A stretch of DNA of 64,000 nt from NCBI RefSeq assembly GCF_002205845.1, contig NZ_NISI01000007.1, positions 310,001 through 374,000 on the forward strand, written 5' to 3'. The translations under genes and the position numbers were made by a program. Below are positions 37,927 to 46,047 of the stretch, in pieces (within the stretch, counting starts at the first letter, position 1; every line of letters begins with the position of its first letter). Under the pieces are notes generated by a model. The model worked only from the letters and a program-made list of their open reading frames with translations, ran no database searches and was not told where the DNA came from. The stretch is from Roseateles puraquae. GTDB lineage: Bacteria; Pseudomonadota; Gammaproteobacteria; Burkholderiales; Burkholderiaceae_C.

Positions 37927-40900
37927 GCGCGCACCCCGAGCTTCTTCAGCAGGCGCTGCCACCAGGATGGCGGCGCAGCGTCCTCCCCGGCCGCCTGCCG
38001 GCCCAGCGATTCGAACAGCTGCGCCACGATGATGCGGGCGGCGCCTTCGAGCATTCGGCTGCCGACCATGGCTACCTTGCCGCCCACCTGGGCGCGGTAG
38101 TCGTAGCGCAGCAGGGTGCCGCCGGCCACCGCTTCCAGCGTGACCAGGCCGTCGCCAGCGCCCGTGCCCAGGCTGGACTGGCCGCTGCCGGCCAGGCGCA
38201 GGCGCCGCGGCGCCTCGATGTCGGACAGCTGGATGCGCGCCTCGTAGCGCGCCTTCACCAACCCGACGCCGACTGTCACTTCAGCGCGGTAGCGATTGGG
38301 GCCGTCGGCGACCAGGGCATGGCAGCCCGGGATGACGCGGGCCAGGGCGGCCGGGTCCAGCAGCACGGCGAAGACCTGCTCGGGCGTGGCGGCGATGCGC
38401 ACCTCGCCTTGCGCCTGCAGCGCCTGGCCCTCGCCCGGCAGTGCGGGCGCCGCCACTGGCTTGCGCGACGCCTGCGAGGCCGGGTCGGGCGTGTCAAGCA
38501 AGGCGAGCACACGGCTGGGCGTCAGTGGCAGGCGGATGTCGTCGATGTCCTTGAGCGGTCGCAGCGCGTCGGCGAAGGCATTGGCCACGCAGACCGGCGT
38601 GCTCATGTTGTTGCCCTCGCCCAGGCCCTTGGCGCCCAGCGGCGTGAAGGGCGACGGCGTTTCGAGATGGACGATGCTCGGGTCAGGCGTCTCGCAGGCG
38701 GTGGGCATCAGGTAGTCGGCCAGGGTGCCGGACTGGAAGCTGCCGTCGCTGCCGTAGCGGAACTCTTCGAGCAGTGCCGCGCCAAGGCCCTGGGCGAAGG
38801 CGCCGCGGATCTGGCCGTCGGCCAGCGCCGGGTTCAGCAGGCGGCCCGCGTCGTGCGCGGTCACATAGCGGTCCACCCGCACGGCGCCCGTCGCCGGGTC
38901 GACCTCCAGGCCGCAGATGTCGAACACGAAGCCGTAGGCGGCCGAGGTGTTGACGCGGTCCTGGGGGTCGGGCGCGGCCAGCGTCTCGGGCGTCCAGAAG
39001 GCCGTCTCGCGCAGGCCCGGCGTGACGCCCTCGGGCAGCAGGGCCGGCGCCCAGTGCGGGCTGGCGGCGAGACGGGTGAAGGGCTGGTGGCGCGCAGCAT
39101 CGAGCCGGCTGGCGATCTCGCCACCCGCGAAGACGACATCCTCGGGCTGGCAGCCGAACTGGGCCGCGGCGATGCGCGCCAGCTTGTCGCGCAGCTTGAT
39201 CGCGGCGAGATGCACCACGCCCGCGACGGCGCCGGCGAAGCGGCTGGAGTAGTTGCCGGCGGCCACCGACCAGGCGTCCTTGGCGGTGTCGAACTCCACG
39301 TTCACCACCACGTGCCCGGGTTGCAGGCCCAGCGCATCGGCCACCACCTGGGCGCAGACGGTCATATGCCCCTGTCCGGCCGGCGCCGACGCGATGGTCA
39401 CGTTGACGCCGCCGAGCAGGTCGATGGCGACCGTTGCGCTGGCGATGGCGCCGTTCTTGGGGCCGGCCTTGGCGCGCTGCTCGGGCGTCAGGACGGTGCT
39501 GATGTAGCCCATGTTCGACACCGAGGGCTCGACGACGGCGGCCATGCCGATGCCGTAGTGCCGGCCGGCGGCGCGGGCAGCGGCCTGGCGCTCGCGCAGG
39601 CCCAGGCGTTCGGCTTCAGCCAGCGCCAGGTCCATCGCGTGGACATAGTCGCCCGAGTCCAGCACTGCGCCGGCAGCAGCGCGGTAGGGGAACTGGCCGG
39701 CCCCCACGAAATTGCGGCGGCGCAGCTCGGCGGGGTCCAGACGCAGCTCCACGCTGATGCGGTCCATCAGCCGCTCCAGCGCGTAGTACACCTGGGGACC
39801 GCCGAAGCCCCGCACCAGGCCGGTGGGCGTCTTGTTGCTGACGACCACGCGGTTGCGCACGCTCAGGTGGGCGATGTCGTAGGGGCCGGTGAGGCAGCCG
39901 TGCATGCGGTAGAAGGTGGCGGGCTCGGGCGCGCGCAGATAGGCACCGACCTCGTCCACCTGGTCCCAGTCGAGGGCGAGGATGCGGCCGTCCTCGCGCA
40001 CCGCGGCCGACAGCGTCGTGAGGCGTGCGGTGGCAGACGTCGCTGCGCTCAGGTGCTCCAGCCGGTCTTCCACCCACTTGACCGGCGCGCCGCCGGCCTT
40101 GCGCGAGGCCAGGCACATCAGCACCACATAGGGGAACACCGCCTGCTTGACGCCGAAGCTGCCGCCCGAGTCGCGCGGCACGCGGTGGCGCAGCTTGTTG
40201 CCCGGTACCTTGAGCGCCATGGCCATCACCGCATGCAGGGAGAACGGCCCCATGAAGTTGGAGAGCACGTCGTAGCCCTCGTCGCCGCTGAGGTGCTCCG
40301 CGATCACGACGCCGCATTCGATGGGTGCGCAGCTGTTGCGCGGGTAGTGGACGGTGGTCTGCACGCGACGCACGCCTGCGGGGCCCGCGAAGGCGGCCTC
40401 GGGGTCGCCGTAGCGGAAGCTGCGCTCAGAGACGATGTTGCTGCCGACGGCGTCGTGCAGCAGCGGGCTGCCGGGCTGCAGCGCGGCCTCGATGTCCACC
40501 AGCGCGGGCAGGGCCTCGTAGTCCACCCGGATCAGGTCCAGCGCGTCTTCGGCGATGTAGCGGTCCTCGGCCACCACCACCGCCACGGGCTCGCCGATGT
40601 GGCGCACGCGGTCCACGGCCAGGGCCCAGTGCTGCATGGGCTGTTTGACCCCCACGACGAAGGGCTGGGCCCAGCGCTGCACGTCTTCACCAGTCAGCAC
40701 GGCACGCACGCCCTTGAGCGCCAGGGCCGGCGCCGCGTCGATGGACAGCAGGCGGGCATGGGCATGGGGCGAACGCAGCACCGCGGCCTGCAGGGTGCCC
40801 GGCTTGACGCCGACGTCGTCGGCGTAGCTGCCGCGCCCGCTCAGTAGCGCGGTGTCTTCCAGGCGCTCCAGGCGCTGGCCGACGAAGCTGCCGGCAGCCG

Positions 40901-40946
40901 CGGGCGTCGATGCCGCTGCGGCCGCGAGCTGGGGCTCTGCGTGCAT
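37923..40946 (-). CDS. Molybdenum hydroxylase large subunit fused to a CoxG-like domain
   Basis: 1007 aa, about 200 longer than CoxL-type subunits. Residues about 20-800 are the molybdopterin-binding catalytic subunit: GGSFG at 261-265, LVRGFGGPQ at 377-385, and GAKGLGEG near 768-775 with the glutamate that acts as base in the family. The CO-dehydrogenase active-site loop with its cysteine (AYxCSFR) is absent, so this is not a true CO dehydrogenase. Residues about 835-985 are an SRPBCC/CoxG-like domain (GEVRIAATPEQVFAVLLDPA), normally a separate protein that aids assembly or membrane attachment. First gene of the operon; the substrate is probably an aromatic or CoA-linked compound. Confidence 0.92.
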   Translation of the reverse strand: MHAEPQLAAAAASTPAAAGSFVGQRLERLEDTALLSGRGSYADDVGVKPGTLQAAVLRSPHAHARLLSIDAAPALALKGVRAVLTGEDVQRWAQPFVVGVKQPMQHWALAVDRVRHIGEPVAVVVAEDRYIAEDALDLIRVDYEALPALVDIEAALQPGSPLLHDAVGSNIVSERSFRYGDPEAAFAGPAGVRRVQTTVHYPRNSCAPIECGVVIAEHLSGDEGYDVLSNFMGPFSLHAVMAMALKVPGNKLRHRVPRDSGGSFGVKQAVFPYVVLMCLASRKAGGAPVKWVEDRLEHLSAATSATARLTTLSAAVREDGRILALDWDQVDEVGAYLRAPEPATFYRMHGCLTGPYDIAHLSVRNRVVVSNKTPTGLVRGFGGPQVYYALERLMDRISVELRLDPAELRRRNFVGAGQFPYRAAAGAVLDSGDYVHAMDLALAEAERLGLRERQAAARAAGRHYGIGMAAVVEPSVSNMGYISTVLTPEQRAKAGPKNGAIASATVAIDLLGGVNVTIASAPAGQGHMTVCAQVVADALGLQPGHVVVNVEFDTAKDAWSVAAGNYSSRFAGAVAGVVHLAAIKLRDKLARIAAAQFGCQPEDVVFAGGEIASRLDAARHQPFTRLAASPHWAPALLPEGVTPGLRETAFWTPETLAAPDPQDRVNTSAAYGFVFDICGLEVDPATGAVRVDRYVTAHDAGRLLNPALADGQIRGAFAQGLGAALLEEFRYGSDGSFQSGTLADYLMPTACETPDPSIVHLETPSPFTPLGAKGLGEGNNMSTPVCVANAFADALRPLKDIDDIRLPLTPSRVLALLDTPDPASQASRKPVAAPALPGEGQALQAQGEVRIAATPEQVFAVLLDPAALARVIPGCHALVADGPNRYRAEVTVGVGLVKARYEARIQLSDIEAPRRLRLAGSGQSSLGTGAGDGLVTLEAVAGGTLLRYDYRAQVGGKVAMVGSRMLEGAARIIVAQLFESLGRQAAGEDAAPPSWWQRLLKKLGVRA

Positions 40947-41037
40947 TTGTCTCCTCTGTCCCGTTCGGGCTGCTTTTGTATGCAGCGCCAGTCTCGGGAT
41001 TCGGAGCGCAGGGCGTTAACGCGAAAGTCCGGCGAAT

Positions 41038-41076
41038 GACCAGACCGTCTGGTCGCTGACAAAATCGTCTGGTGAC
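41038..41076. promoter_or_regulatory. Inverted repeat plus half-site between araC gene and molybdenum hydroxylase operon
   Basis: GACCAGA-CCG-TCTGGTC at 41038-41054 is a perfect 7-bp inverted repeat, followed by another TCTGGT half-site at 41068-41073. It lies about 90 bp upstream of the large-subunit start codon and just beyond the regulator's stop codon. It is a plausible binding site for the adjacent AraC-type activator or another regulator; nothing more can be said. Confidence 0.45.
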
Positions 41077-41080
41077 TTGC

Positions 41081-41965
41081 TCAGATCAGGCCGGCGCCGG
41101 CGTCTGCCTCGGCGGGCGGCTCGAACAGGTTGACCACGCGGCGGTAGTCGCTGGGCGTGATGCCCAGGTGGGCGCGGAAGAAGCGTGAGAAATGGCCCGG
41201 CGCGGAAAAGCCCAGGCCATGGGCCACGTCGCCGACGGGCTCGCTGGTCTGTGTGAGCCGCTGCACCGCGGCCTCGAAGCGCAGCACATTGGCATAGACC
41301 AGCGGCGTGACCTGGGTGTCGCGCTGGAACAGGGTGAAGAAATGGGCCCGCGAGAGCCCGGTCGATGCGGCCAGGTGGTCGACATCGAAGTCGTGCGTCA
41401 CGTCCTGCTTCATCAAGGCAATGGCATGGCGCACGCGCGGGTCCATGGCCACCGGTGGTTTCATTTTCAGCAGCGCAGACAGGTCTCGCCAGCCCGAATA
41501 GCTCTCGATCACTGCGATGATCAGATTGAACAGCAAGTCCTCCAGCCGACCTGGCGACACCTCGTCGGCCCACCAGAGCTCGAGCACGAACTCCTCAGTG
41601 ATCTTGCGTGTAGCGGCGTTCAGGCGCACGCCCGACTGAGGGAAGAAGCGCGGATGAGCCGACAGCGCCAGCGAACGCTGAATCTCGGCGAGCCAGCCTG
41701 GCTCGATATAGAGCGCCAGGATTAGCGTCTGCTCACCCTGGGGGCCGTCATGCTCGTAGGCGTGATGCTCCCAGGCATTGATCAGCACCGCCATGTCGTC
41801 GGTCAGTGGAGCCCGTTCTCCGCGCACCCGAAATGCGCTGTCAGCCCCGCCCGCCTTGATGAGGATGTGGCAGTGGTGATGCGCGTGGCCCACCAGTGGC
41901 GCATTCATGTCGAGCAAGGCCACGCGGCCGAATCGGCCTTGGAAGATTTTGACGGCTGAAGACAA
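41081..41965 (-). CDS. AraC-family transcriptional regulator
   Basis: 294 aa. The N-terminal cupin-like sensor has a His-rich strand (VGHAHHHCHILIKAGG). The C-terminal double HTH is DFDVDHLAASTGLSRAHFFT and EPVGDVAHGLGFSAPGHFSR, followed by the signature HLGITPSDYRR. It is encoded just upstream of, and on the same strand as, the molybdenum hydroxylase operon, with a 134-bp gap, and is its likely regulator. The sensor and HTH arrangement fits activators of organic-acid catabolism. Confidence 0.9.
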   Translation of the reverse strand: MSSAVKIFQGRFGRVALLDMNAPLVGHAHHHCHILIKAGGADSAFRVRGERAPLTDDMAVLINAWEHHAYEHDGPQGEQTLILALYIEPGWLAEIQRSLALSAHPRFFPQSGVRLNAATRKITEEFVLELWWADEVSPGRLEDLLFNLIIAVIESYSGWRDLSALLKMKPPVAMDPRVRHAIALMKQDVTHDFDVDHLAASTGLSRAHFFTLFQRDTQVTPLVYANVLRFEAAVQRLTQTSEPVGDVAHGLGFSAPGHFSRFFRAHLGITPSDYRRVVNLFEPPAEADAGAGLI

Positions 41966-42488
41966 GATGGGTTCCAGCGAAGGGAATTCTAAGCATAGAT
42001 CGTTCGATTTCCAGGCCCCGCACTCCGCCTTCGATTCACAAGGGCATAGGGCTGCGAAGCGTTGCCTGCAGCGGCTACAGAAATGTTGTACCTCTCCACC
42101 AAAGGCAATCGTATTCGCTGATCAACGCAATGGCCGACCCTCTGCATCTATGGCGGCAGACGATTCGAACGACTTCTCTGAAGCGAAGCTGCCGCTCCCT
42201 GCGCCCGCTTCGAATGACTGAGATCAGCCTTGTTCCGTCGTTCGACAGAGGCAGCATTCACCATTGACCAGGCGACACAGCGACTGCCGCCAGGGATTCC
42301 CCCAGGGCGGGCCGGGTCTGGTCGAACGCTGAGCGAATCACCAGCGCATAGACCGTGTCCGGTTATGCAGGGGCAAGACCACGACGCTGATCTGAAGGTG
42401 CCCCCATGACCGGGTAGAGCTGGTCCGCTCCTGTAGCATCCAAACGTGAGGCGAAGACCTCTCCTAGACACTGATTTGGAGACAAAAC
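41966..42488. other. Divergent intergenic region between the two catabolic arms
   Basis: About 520 bp between the AraC-type and DmpR-type regulator genes, which point away from each other. It must hold both promoters. No -24/-12 element, clear tRNA or transposase remnant was found. A GGAG ribosome site precedes the GTG start of the DmpR-type gene. Confidence 0.5.
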
Positions 42489-44141
42489 GTGGGCGAACTG
42501 CTGTCTATGCTTCGCTTCAATGCGGGCTCGGGCCACATCTGGCTGAACGAGCACCGCATGATGCTGTTGCATACGCGCGCCTTGGCCGGGCTGCGCAGGG
42601 AGTTGTTCGATTCGCTGGGTGTTGCGCGAGCGCGCGGCCTGCTGGTGCGCATGGGCTTTGCATCGGGCCAACGCGATGGCGAGCTGGCGGTAAGGGAAAT
42701 GCACGCCGGCATGCCGTGCGAGAAGGCTTTCATGCTGGGGCCGCAACTGCACACCATCGAGGGCGCCGTGCGCGTCGAGAAGGTCCACATGGAGCTGGAC
42801 CTGAAAACCAAGCACTTCTTCGGCGAGTTCCTCTGGACCCACTCCTGGGAATGCGACGCCCATGTGACGGACATGGGCTACGGCGACGACCCGCAGTGCT
42901 GGCAGCAGATCGGCTACGCCTCGGGCTACACCAGCGCCTTCATCGGTCGGCTCATCGTCTTCAAGGAGACCGAGTGCCACAGCATGGGCGACAGTCAGTG
43001 CCGCATCGTCGGCCAGCCGGCCGAGGACTGGCGTGACGACGAGTACGTCGACTACTTCCGGCCCCAACGCATCGGCGAGCGGCTGATCGACTACAACATC
43101 GGGCTCGAACATCTGCGCGCCGTGCAGCCTCGCCGCGAGTACGACACCAGCCTCGTCGGCGTCTCGCCGGGGTTTCGGGCCGCGTTCGAGTTGCTGAAGC
43201 GCGCAGCGCCGAGTGCCATCACCACGCTGCTGCTGGGCGAGACCGGCGTCGGCAAGGAGGTATTCGCGCGTTGGCTGCACGACAACGGCCCCCGTGCAAC
43301 TGGCCCCTTCATCGCCGTCAATTGCGCCGCCATTCCTGCCGACCTCATCGAGGCCGAGCTGTTCGGCGTCGAGAAAGGTGCCTACACCGGGGCTCACATG
43401 GCCAGGGCAGGGCGCTTCGAGCGGGCCAACAACGGCACGCTCTTCCTCGATGAGGCTGGCGATCTGCCGCTGGCCACCCAGGTCAAGCTGTTGCGTGTGC
43501 TGCAGACCGGCGAGATCGAGCGTCTCGGCGCCGAGCAGCCGATCAAGCTGAATGTGCGCATCGTCGCGGCCACCAATGTGGACCTGCAGCAGTCCATGCA
43601 GGCCGGCAAGTTCCGCAGCGACCTTTTCTACCGACTCAACACCTTCCCGATCACGATTCCCCCGCTGCGCGAGCGCACGGCCGACATCCCGCCTCTGGTG
43701 AACCGATTCATCGAGAAGTACAGCGCCCTATATGGCAAGAAGCTCAGCGGACTGACCGACCGGGCGATGCGCGACGTGCTGAACCAGCCCTGGCCGGGCA
43801 ATATCCGCGAGCTGGAGAACGCGATCGAGCGCGCCGTGCTGCTGGCGCCCGAGGGCGGGGCCATCGAGTCCGTGCACCTGTGGAGCAACGTGGCAGGGCT
43901 GAAGCCCGACCAGCAGCTGGATGCGCTGGGCCACGTGGGAAGCGGCGAGGCGGCCGAGTTGGACGGCCTGTGTGACCAGGTGCTGCAGCAGAAGATCGAC
44001 ATGGCCTCGCTCGAGCAGCGGCTGATGCAGATGGCCATGCAGCGTGCCAACGGCAATCTGTCCCAGGCTGCCCGCCTGCTGGGCATCACCCGGCCGCAGC
44101 TGGCCTACCGGCTCAAGAAGGAAGGCCTGCCGGCCGCCTGA
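42489..44141 (+). CDS. dmpR: Phenol-responsive sigma-54 activator, DmpR/XylR family
   Basis: 550-aa activator. The XylR-N sensor and V4R domain occupy residues 1-200; Cys137, Glu160, Cys163 and Cys171 match the structural zinc site described for MopR/DmpR. The AAA+ domain has Walker A GETGVGKE (250-257), the sigma-54 contact loop GAYTGA (297-302, Tyr for the usual Phe) and Walker B TLFLDE (317-322). The C-terminal Fis-type HTH is [20 protein letters not shown]. The GTG start at 42489 follows GGAG. Family members bind phenols directly and activate phenol operons, and this gene directly precedes one. Confidence 0.94.
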   Translation: MGELLSMLRFNAGSGHIWLNEHRMMLLHTRALAGLRRELFDSLGVARARGLLVRMGFASGQRDGELAVREMHAGMPCEKAFMLGPQLHTIEGAVRVEKVHMELDLKTKHFFGEFLWTHSWECDAHVTDMGYGDDPQCWQQIGYASGYTSAFIGRLIVFKETECHSMGDSQCRIVGQPAEDWRDDEYVDYFRPQRIGERLIDYNIGLEHLRAVQPRREYDTSLVGVSPGFRAAFELLKRAAPSAITTLLLGETGVGKEVFARWLHDNGPRATGPFIAVNCAAIPADLIEAELFGVEKGAYTGAHMARAGRFERANNGTLFLDEAGDLPLATQVKLLRVLQTGEIERLGAEQPIKLNVRIVAATNVDLQQSMQAGKFRSDLFYRLNTFPITIPPLRERTADIPPLVNRFIEKYSALYGKKLSGLTDRAMRDVLNQPWPGNIRELENAIERAVLLAPEGGAIESVHLWSNVAGLKPDQQLDALGHVGSGEAAELDGLCDQVLQQKIDMASLEQRLMQMAMQRANGNLSQAARLLGITRPQLAYRLKKEGLPAA

Positions 44142-44186
44142 ACCCATGCCTTGGCGCGGGAGCGCCAGGGCCGTATTCACTTCACC

Positions 44187-44219
44187 AAATGATCAAGCTG
44201 CGGTGCAGCAACTGATCGA
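44187..44219 (+). promoter_or_regulatory. DmpR-type upstream activator site of the phenol operon
   Basis: Dyad TGATCAAGCTGC (44190-44201) facing GCAGCAACTGATCGA (44205-44219). It lies 106 bp upstream of the -24 element and contains TGATCAA-type half-sites like those of DmpR/XylR sites. A near-copy (24 of 32 positions the same) occurs at 56652-56683 with identical spacing to a second sigma-54 promoter. Confidence 0.75.
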
Positions 44220-44295
44220 CTGGGCATCCGGGACTTCCCCGGGTTTCGGGCTGCCGGCGATCTCGGTCACAGGCAAATCAATCACTTAGCCGGCC

Positions 44296-44310
44296 TGGCA
44301 CGCCGGTTGC
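44296..44310 (+). promoter_or_regulatory. Sigma-54 promoter of the phenol operon
   Basis: TGGCACG-N4-TTGC, an exact match to the -24/-12 consensus. The expected transcription start is about 44322, 40 bp before the GTG start of dmpK. Together with the upstream activator site it gives a complete DmpR-dependent promoter. Confidence 0.9.
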
Positions 44311-44363
44311 GATCTTCAGGGTGGACGACAGCCCCGTCGTCTGCAACTTGATGGATTGAACAA

Positions 44364-44642
44364 GTGAGCCAGCGCCCTGCCACTCCACGCTCCGCCTCGG
44401 CCGCCGAATTGACCGGCCAGCCCTGCTTCGTGCGCGTGACCGGCACACGCGACGCCCGCTTCGTGGAGTTCGAGTTCGCCATCGGCGACCCCGAACTGGC
44501 CGTCGAGCTGGTGCTGTGCTTCGAGCAGTTCAGCCAGTTCTGCGCCACCCATGGCGTCACCCATCTGAGTGCAGCCGAGGGCGCCCGACTTGACTACGAG
44601 CGCATGAAGTGGCGCTACGGCGAGCCGGGCCTGGACCACTGA
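44364..44642 (+). CDS. dmpK: Phenol hydroxylase assembly protein DmpK
   Basis: 92-aa small protein. DmpK-type proteins (TomA0, PhK) help assemble the active di-iron phenol hydroxylase, probably in iron insertion, and are not part of the final enzyme. Recognised by FVRVTGTRDARFVEFEFAIG, by its position as first gene before dmpL, and by its length. The start is GTG 44364. Confidence 0.9.
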   Translation: MSQRPATPRSASAAELTGQPCFVRVTGTRDARFVEFEFAIGDPELAVELVLCFEQFSQFCATHGVTHLSAAEGARLDYERMKWRYGEPGLDH

Positions 44643-44684
44643 GCCGCGCCGACGGCCTTTTCAGAACGACAGCAGGAGACCCAC

Positions 44685-45683
44685 ATGCAAGTCGACATCA
44701 AGACCACCGACATTCAGCCCATCCGCCAGACCTTCTCGCACATCGCGCGCCGGCTCGGCGCCGACAAGGCGGCCTCCCGCTACCAGGAGGCTACCTTCGA
44801 TATGCAGCCGACGACCAACTGGCACTACCGGCCGCTGTGGGAGCCGGAGCGCCATGTGTTCGACCCGCGCCGTACCGCCATCGTGATGGCCGACTGGTAT
44901 GCCTTCAAGGATCCGCGCCACTTCTACTACGGCGTCTACACGATGGCACGCGCCAAGCAGCAGGAGGGTGCCGACCGCCAGTTCGAGTTCGCCGAGAAGC
45001 GCAACCTGCTGGGCGCGGTGGACGAGGCGGCGCGCGAGTCGCTGACCCAGGTGCTGGTGCCACTGCGTCATTACGAGTGGGGCAGCAACATGAACAACAC
45101 CTACTGCTGCGGCTATGGCTACGGCACTGCGGTGACCCAGGCCTGCAACTTCGCGGCCATGGATCGACTGGGCATCGCGCAATACCTGTCGCGCATCGGC
45201 CTGCTGCTGGACGGCAACCAGGGCGTTGTGCTGGATGCCGGCAAGCAGGCCTGGATGGAAGCGCCTGCCTGGCAGGGCGTGCGCCGCGTGATGGAGAACC
45301 TCTTCGTCACGCATGACTGGTTTGAGCTCTTCGTCGCCCAGAACCTGGTGTTCGACGGGTTGCTCTATCCGCTGATCTACCGCCACTACGTCGATGCCCT
45401 CAGCCCGCGCACCGGCAACGCGCTGGCCATGCTGACCGAGTTCATGAGCGACTGGCATGCCGAGACGGCCCGCTGGGTGGACGCCACCGTCAAGACCGCT
45501 GCCGACGAGTCGCCCGGCAACCGCGACCGGCTGGCGAGCTGGGTCGCCGGCTGGCGCGACGAGATGCAGCGAGCGCTGGAGCCGCTGGCCCGCGCGGCCC
45601 TCGGCGAGCAGGCTGCCGCCGCGCTGGCCGCCGTGCACGCCGACTTCGACACCCGCATTCAACGCCTGGGCCTGCAGGCCTGA
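44685..45683 (+). CDS. dmpL: Phenol hydroxylase beta (P1) oxygenase subunit
   Basis: 332-aa non-catalytic beta subunit of the (alpha-beta-gamma)2 phenol hydroxylase, with the ferritin-like fold but no di-iron ligands. Typical stretches are NWHYRPLWEPERHVFDPRRT, then YYGVYTMARA and SNMNNTYCCGYGYGTAVTQA. A good ribosome site (CAGGAG) precedes ATG 44685. It forms the oxygenase with DmpN and DmpO. Confidence 0.95.
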   Translation: MQVDIKTTDIQPIRQTFSHIARRLGADKAASRYQEATFDMQPTTNWHYRPLWEPERHVFDPRRTAIVMADWYAFKDPRHFYYGVYTMARAKQQEGADRQFEFAEKRNLLGAVDEAARESLTQVLVPLRHYEWGSNMNNTYCCGYGYGTAVTQACNFAAMDRLGIAQYLSRIGLLLDGNQGVVLDAGKQAWMEAPAWQGVRRVMENLFVTHDWFELFVAQNLVFDGLLYPLIYRHYVDALSPRTGNALAMLTEFMSDWHAETARWVDATVKTAADESPGNRDRLASWVAGWRDEMQRALEPLARAALGEQAAAALAAVHADFDTRIQRLGLQA

Positions 45684-45698
45684 ACCCGGAGCCCGCTC

Positions 45699-46004
45699 AT
45701 GACCACCATCACCGCCCCTGCCGCCTCCCGCGCCCCGGTCTTCATCTCCTTGCTGAGCAACGAGGTGTCGCGCTGCATCGTCGAGGCCATCGTGGCCGAC
45801 AACCCCGAGGCCGTCGTCGCGGAGTTCCCGGCCATGGTCAAGGTCGACGCGCCCGGGCGCATCGTCATCCGCCGCGACTCCGTGGAGGAGCGCCTGGGCC
45901 GCCGCTGGGACGTGCAGGAACTGCACCTGAGCCTGATCTCGCTGTCCGGAAACATCGACGAGACCGACGACGAGTTCTCGCTGCAGTGGGGCCGCCGCGC
46001 CTGA
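45699..46004 (+). CDS. dmpM: Phenol hydroxylase activator (effector) protein
   Basis: 101-aa cofactor-free effector protein of the MmoB/DmpM family, which binds the oxygenase and tunes catalysis. Typical sequence: VFISLLSNEVSRCIVEAIVA and LGRRWDVQELHLSLISLSGN. It lies between dmpL and dmpN in the standard order. Confidence 0.95.
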   Translation: MTTITAPAASRAPVFISLLSNEVSRCIVEAIVADNPEAVVAEFPAMVKVDAPGRIVIRRDSVEERLGRRWDVQELHLSLISLSGNIDETDDEFSLQWGRRA

Positions 46005-46047
46005 GCCCACCCCGATCACCAAGACAACAGACCACCGGAGACACCTG

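Noticed and set aside
37695..40847. 1050-codon forward frame opposite the molybdenum hydroxylase
   Set aside because: Shadow of the large-subunit gene; no domain and biased composition, while the reverse strand has all catalytic motifs.
36581..40946. Aerobic CO dehydrogenase (coxMSL)
   Set aside because: The large subunit has LVRGFGGPQ where CO dehydrogenase has the AYxCSFR loop with the active-site cysteine; no other cox genes besides the fused CoxG-like domain.
37090..40946. Canonical 4-hydroxybenzoyl-CoA reductase
   Set aside because: The FAD subunit lacks the four cysteines and insertion of the extra 4Fe-4S cluster; related function remains possible.
42075..42257. Short reverse frame in the regulator intergenic region
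   Set aside because: 60 codons, no ribosome site or recognisable domain, inside a region that must hold two promoters.
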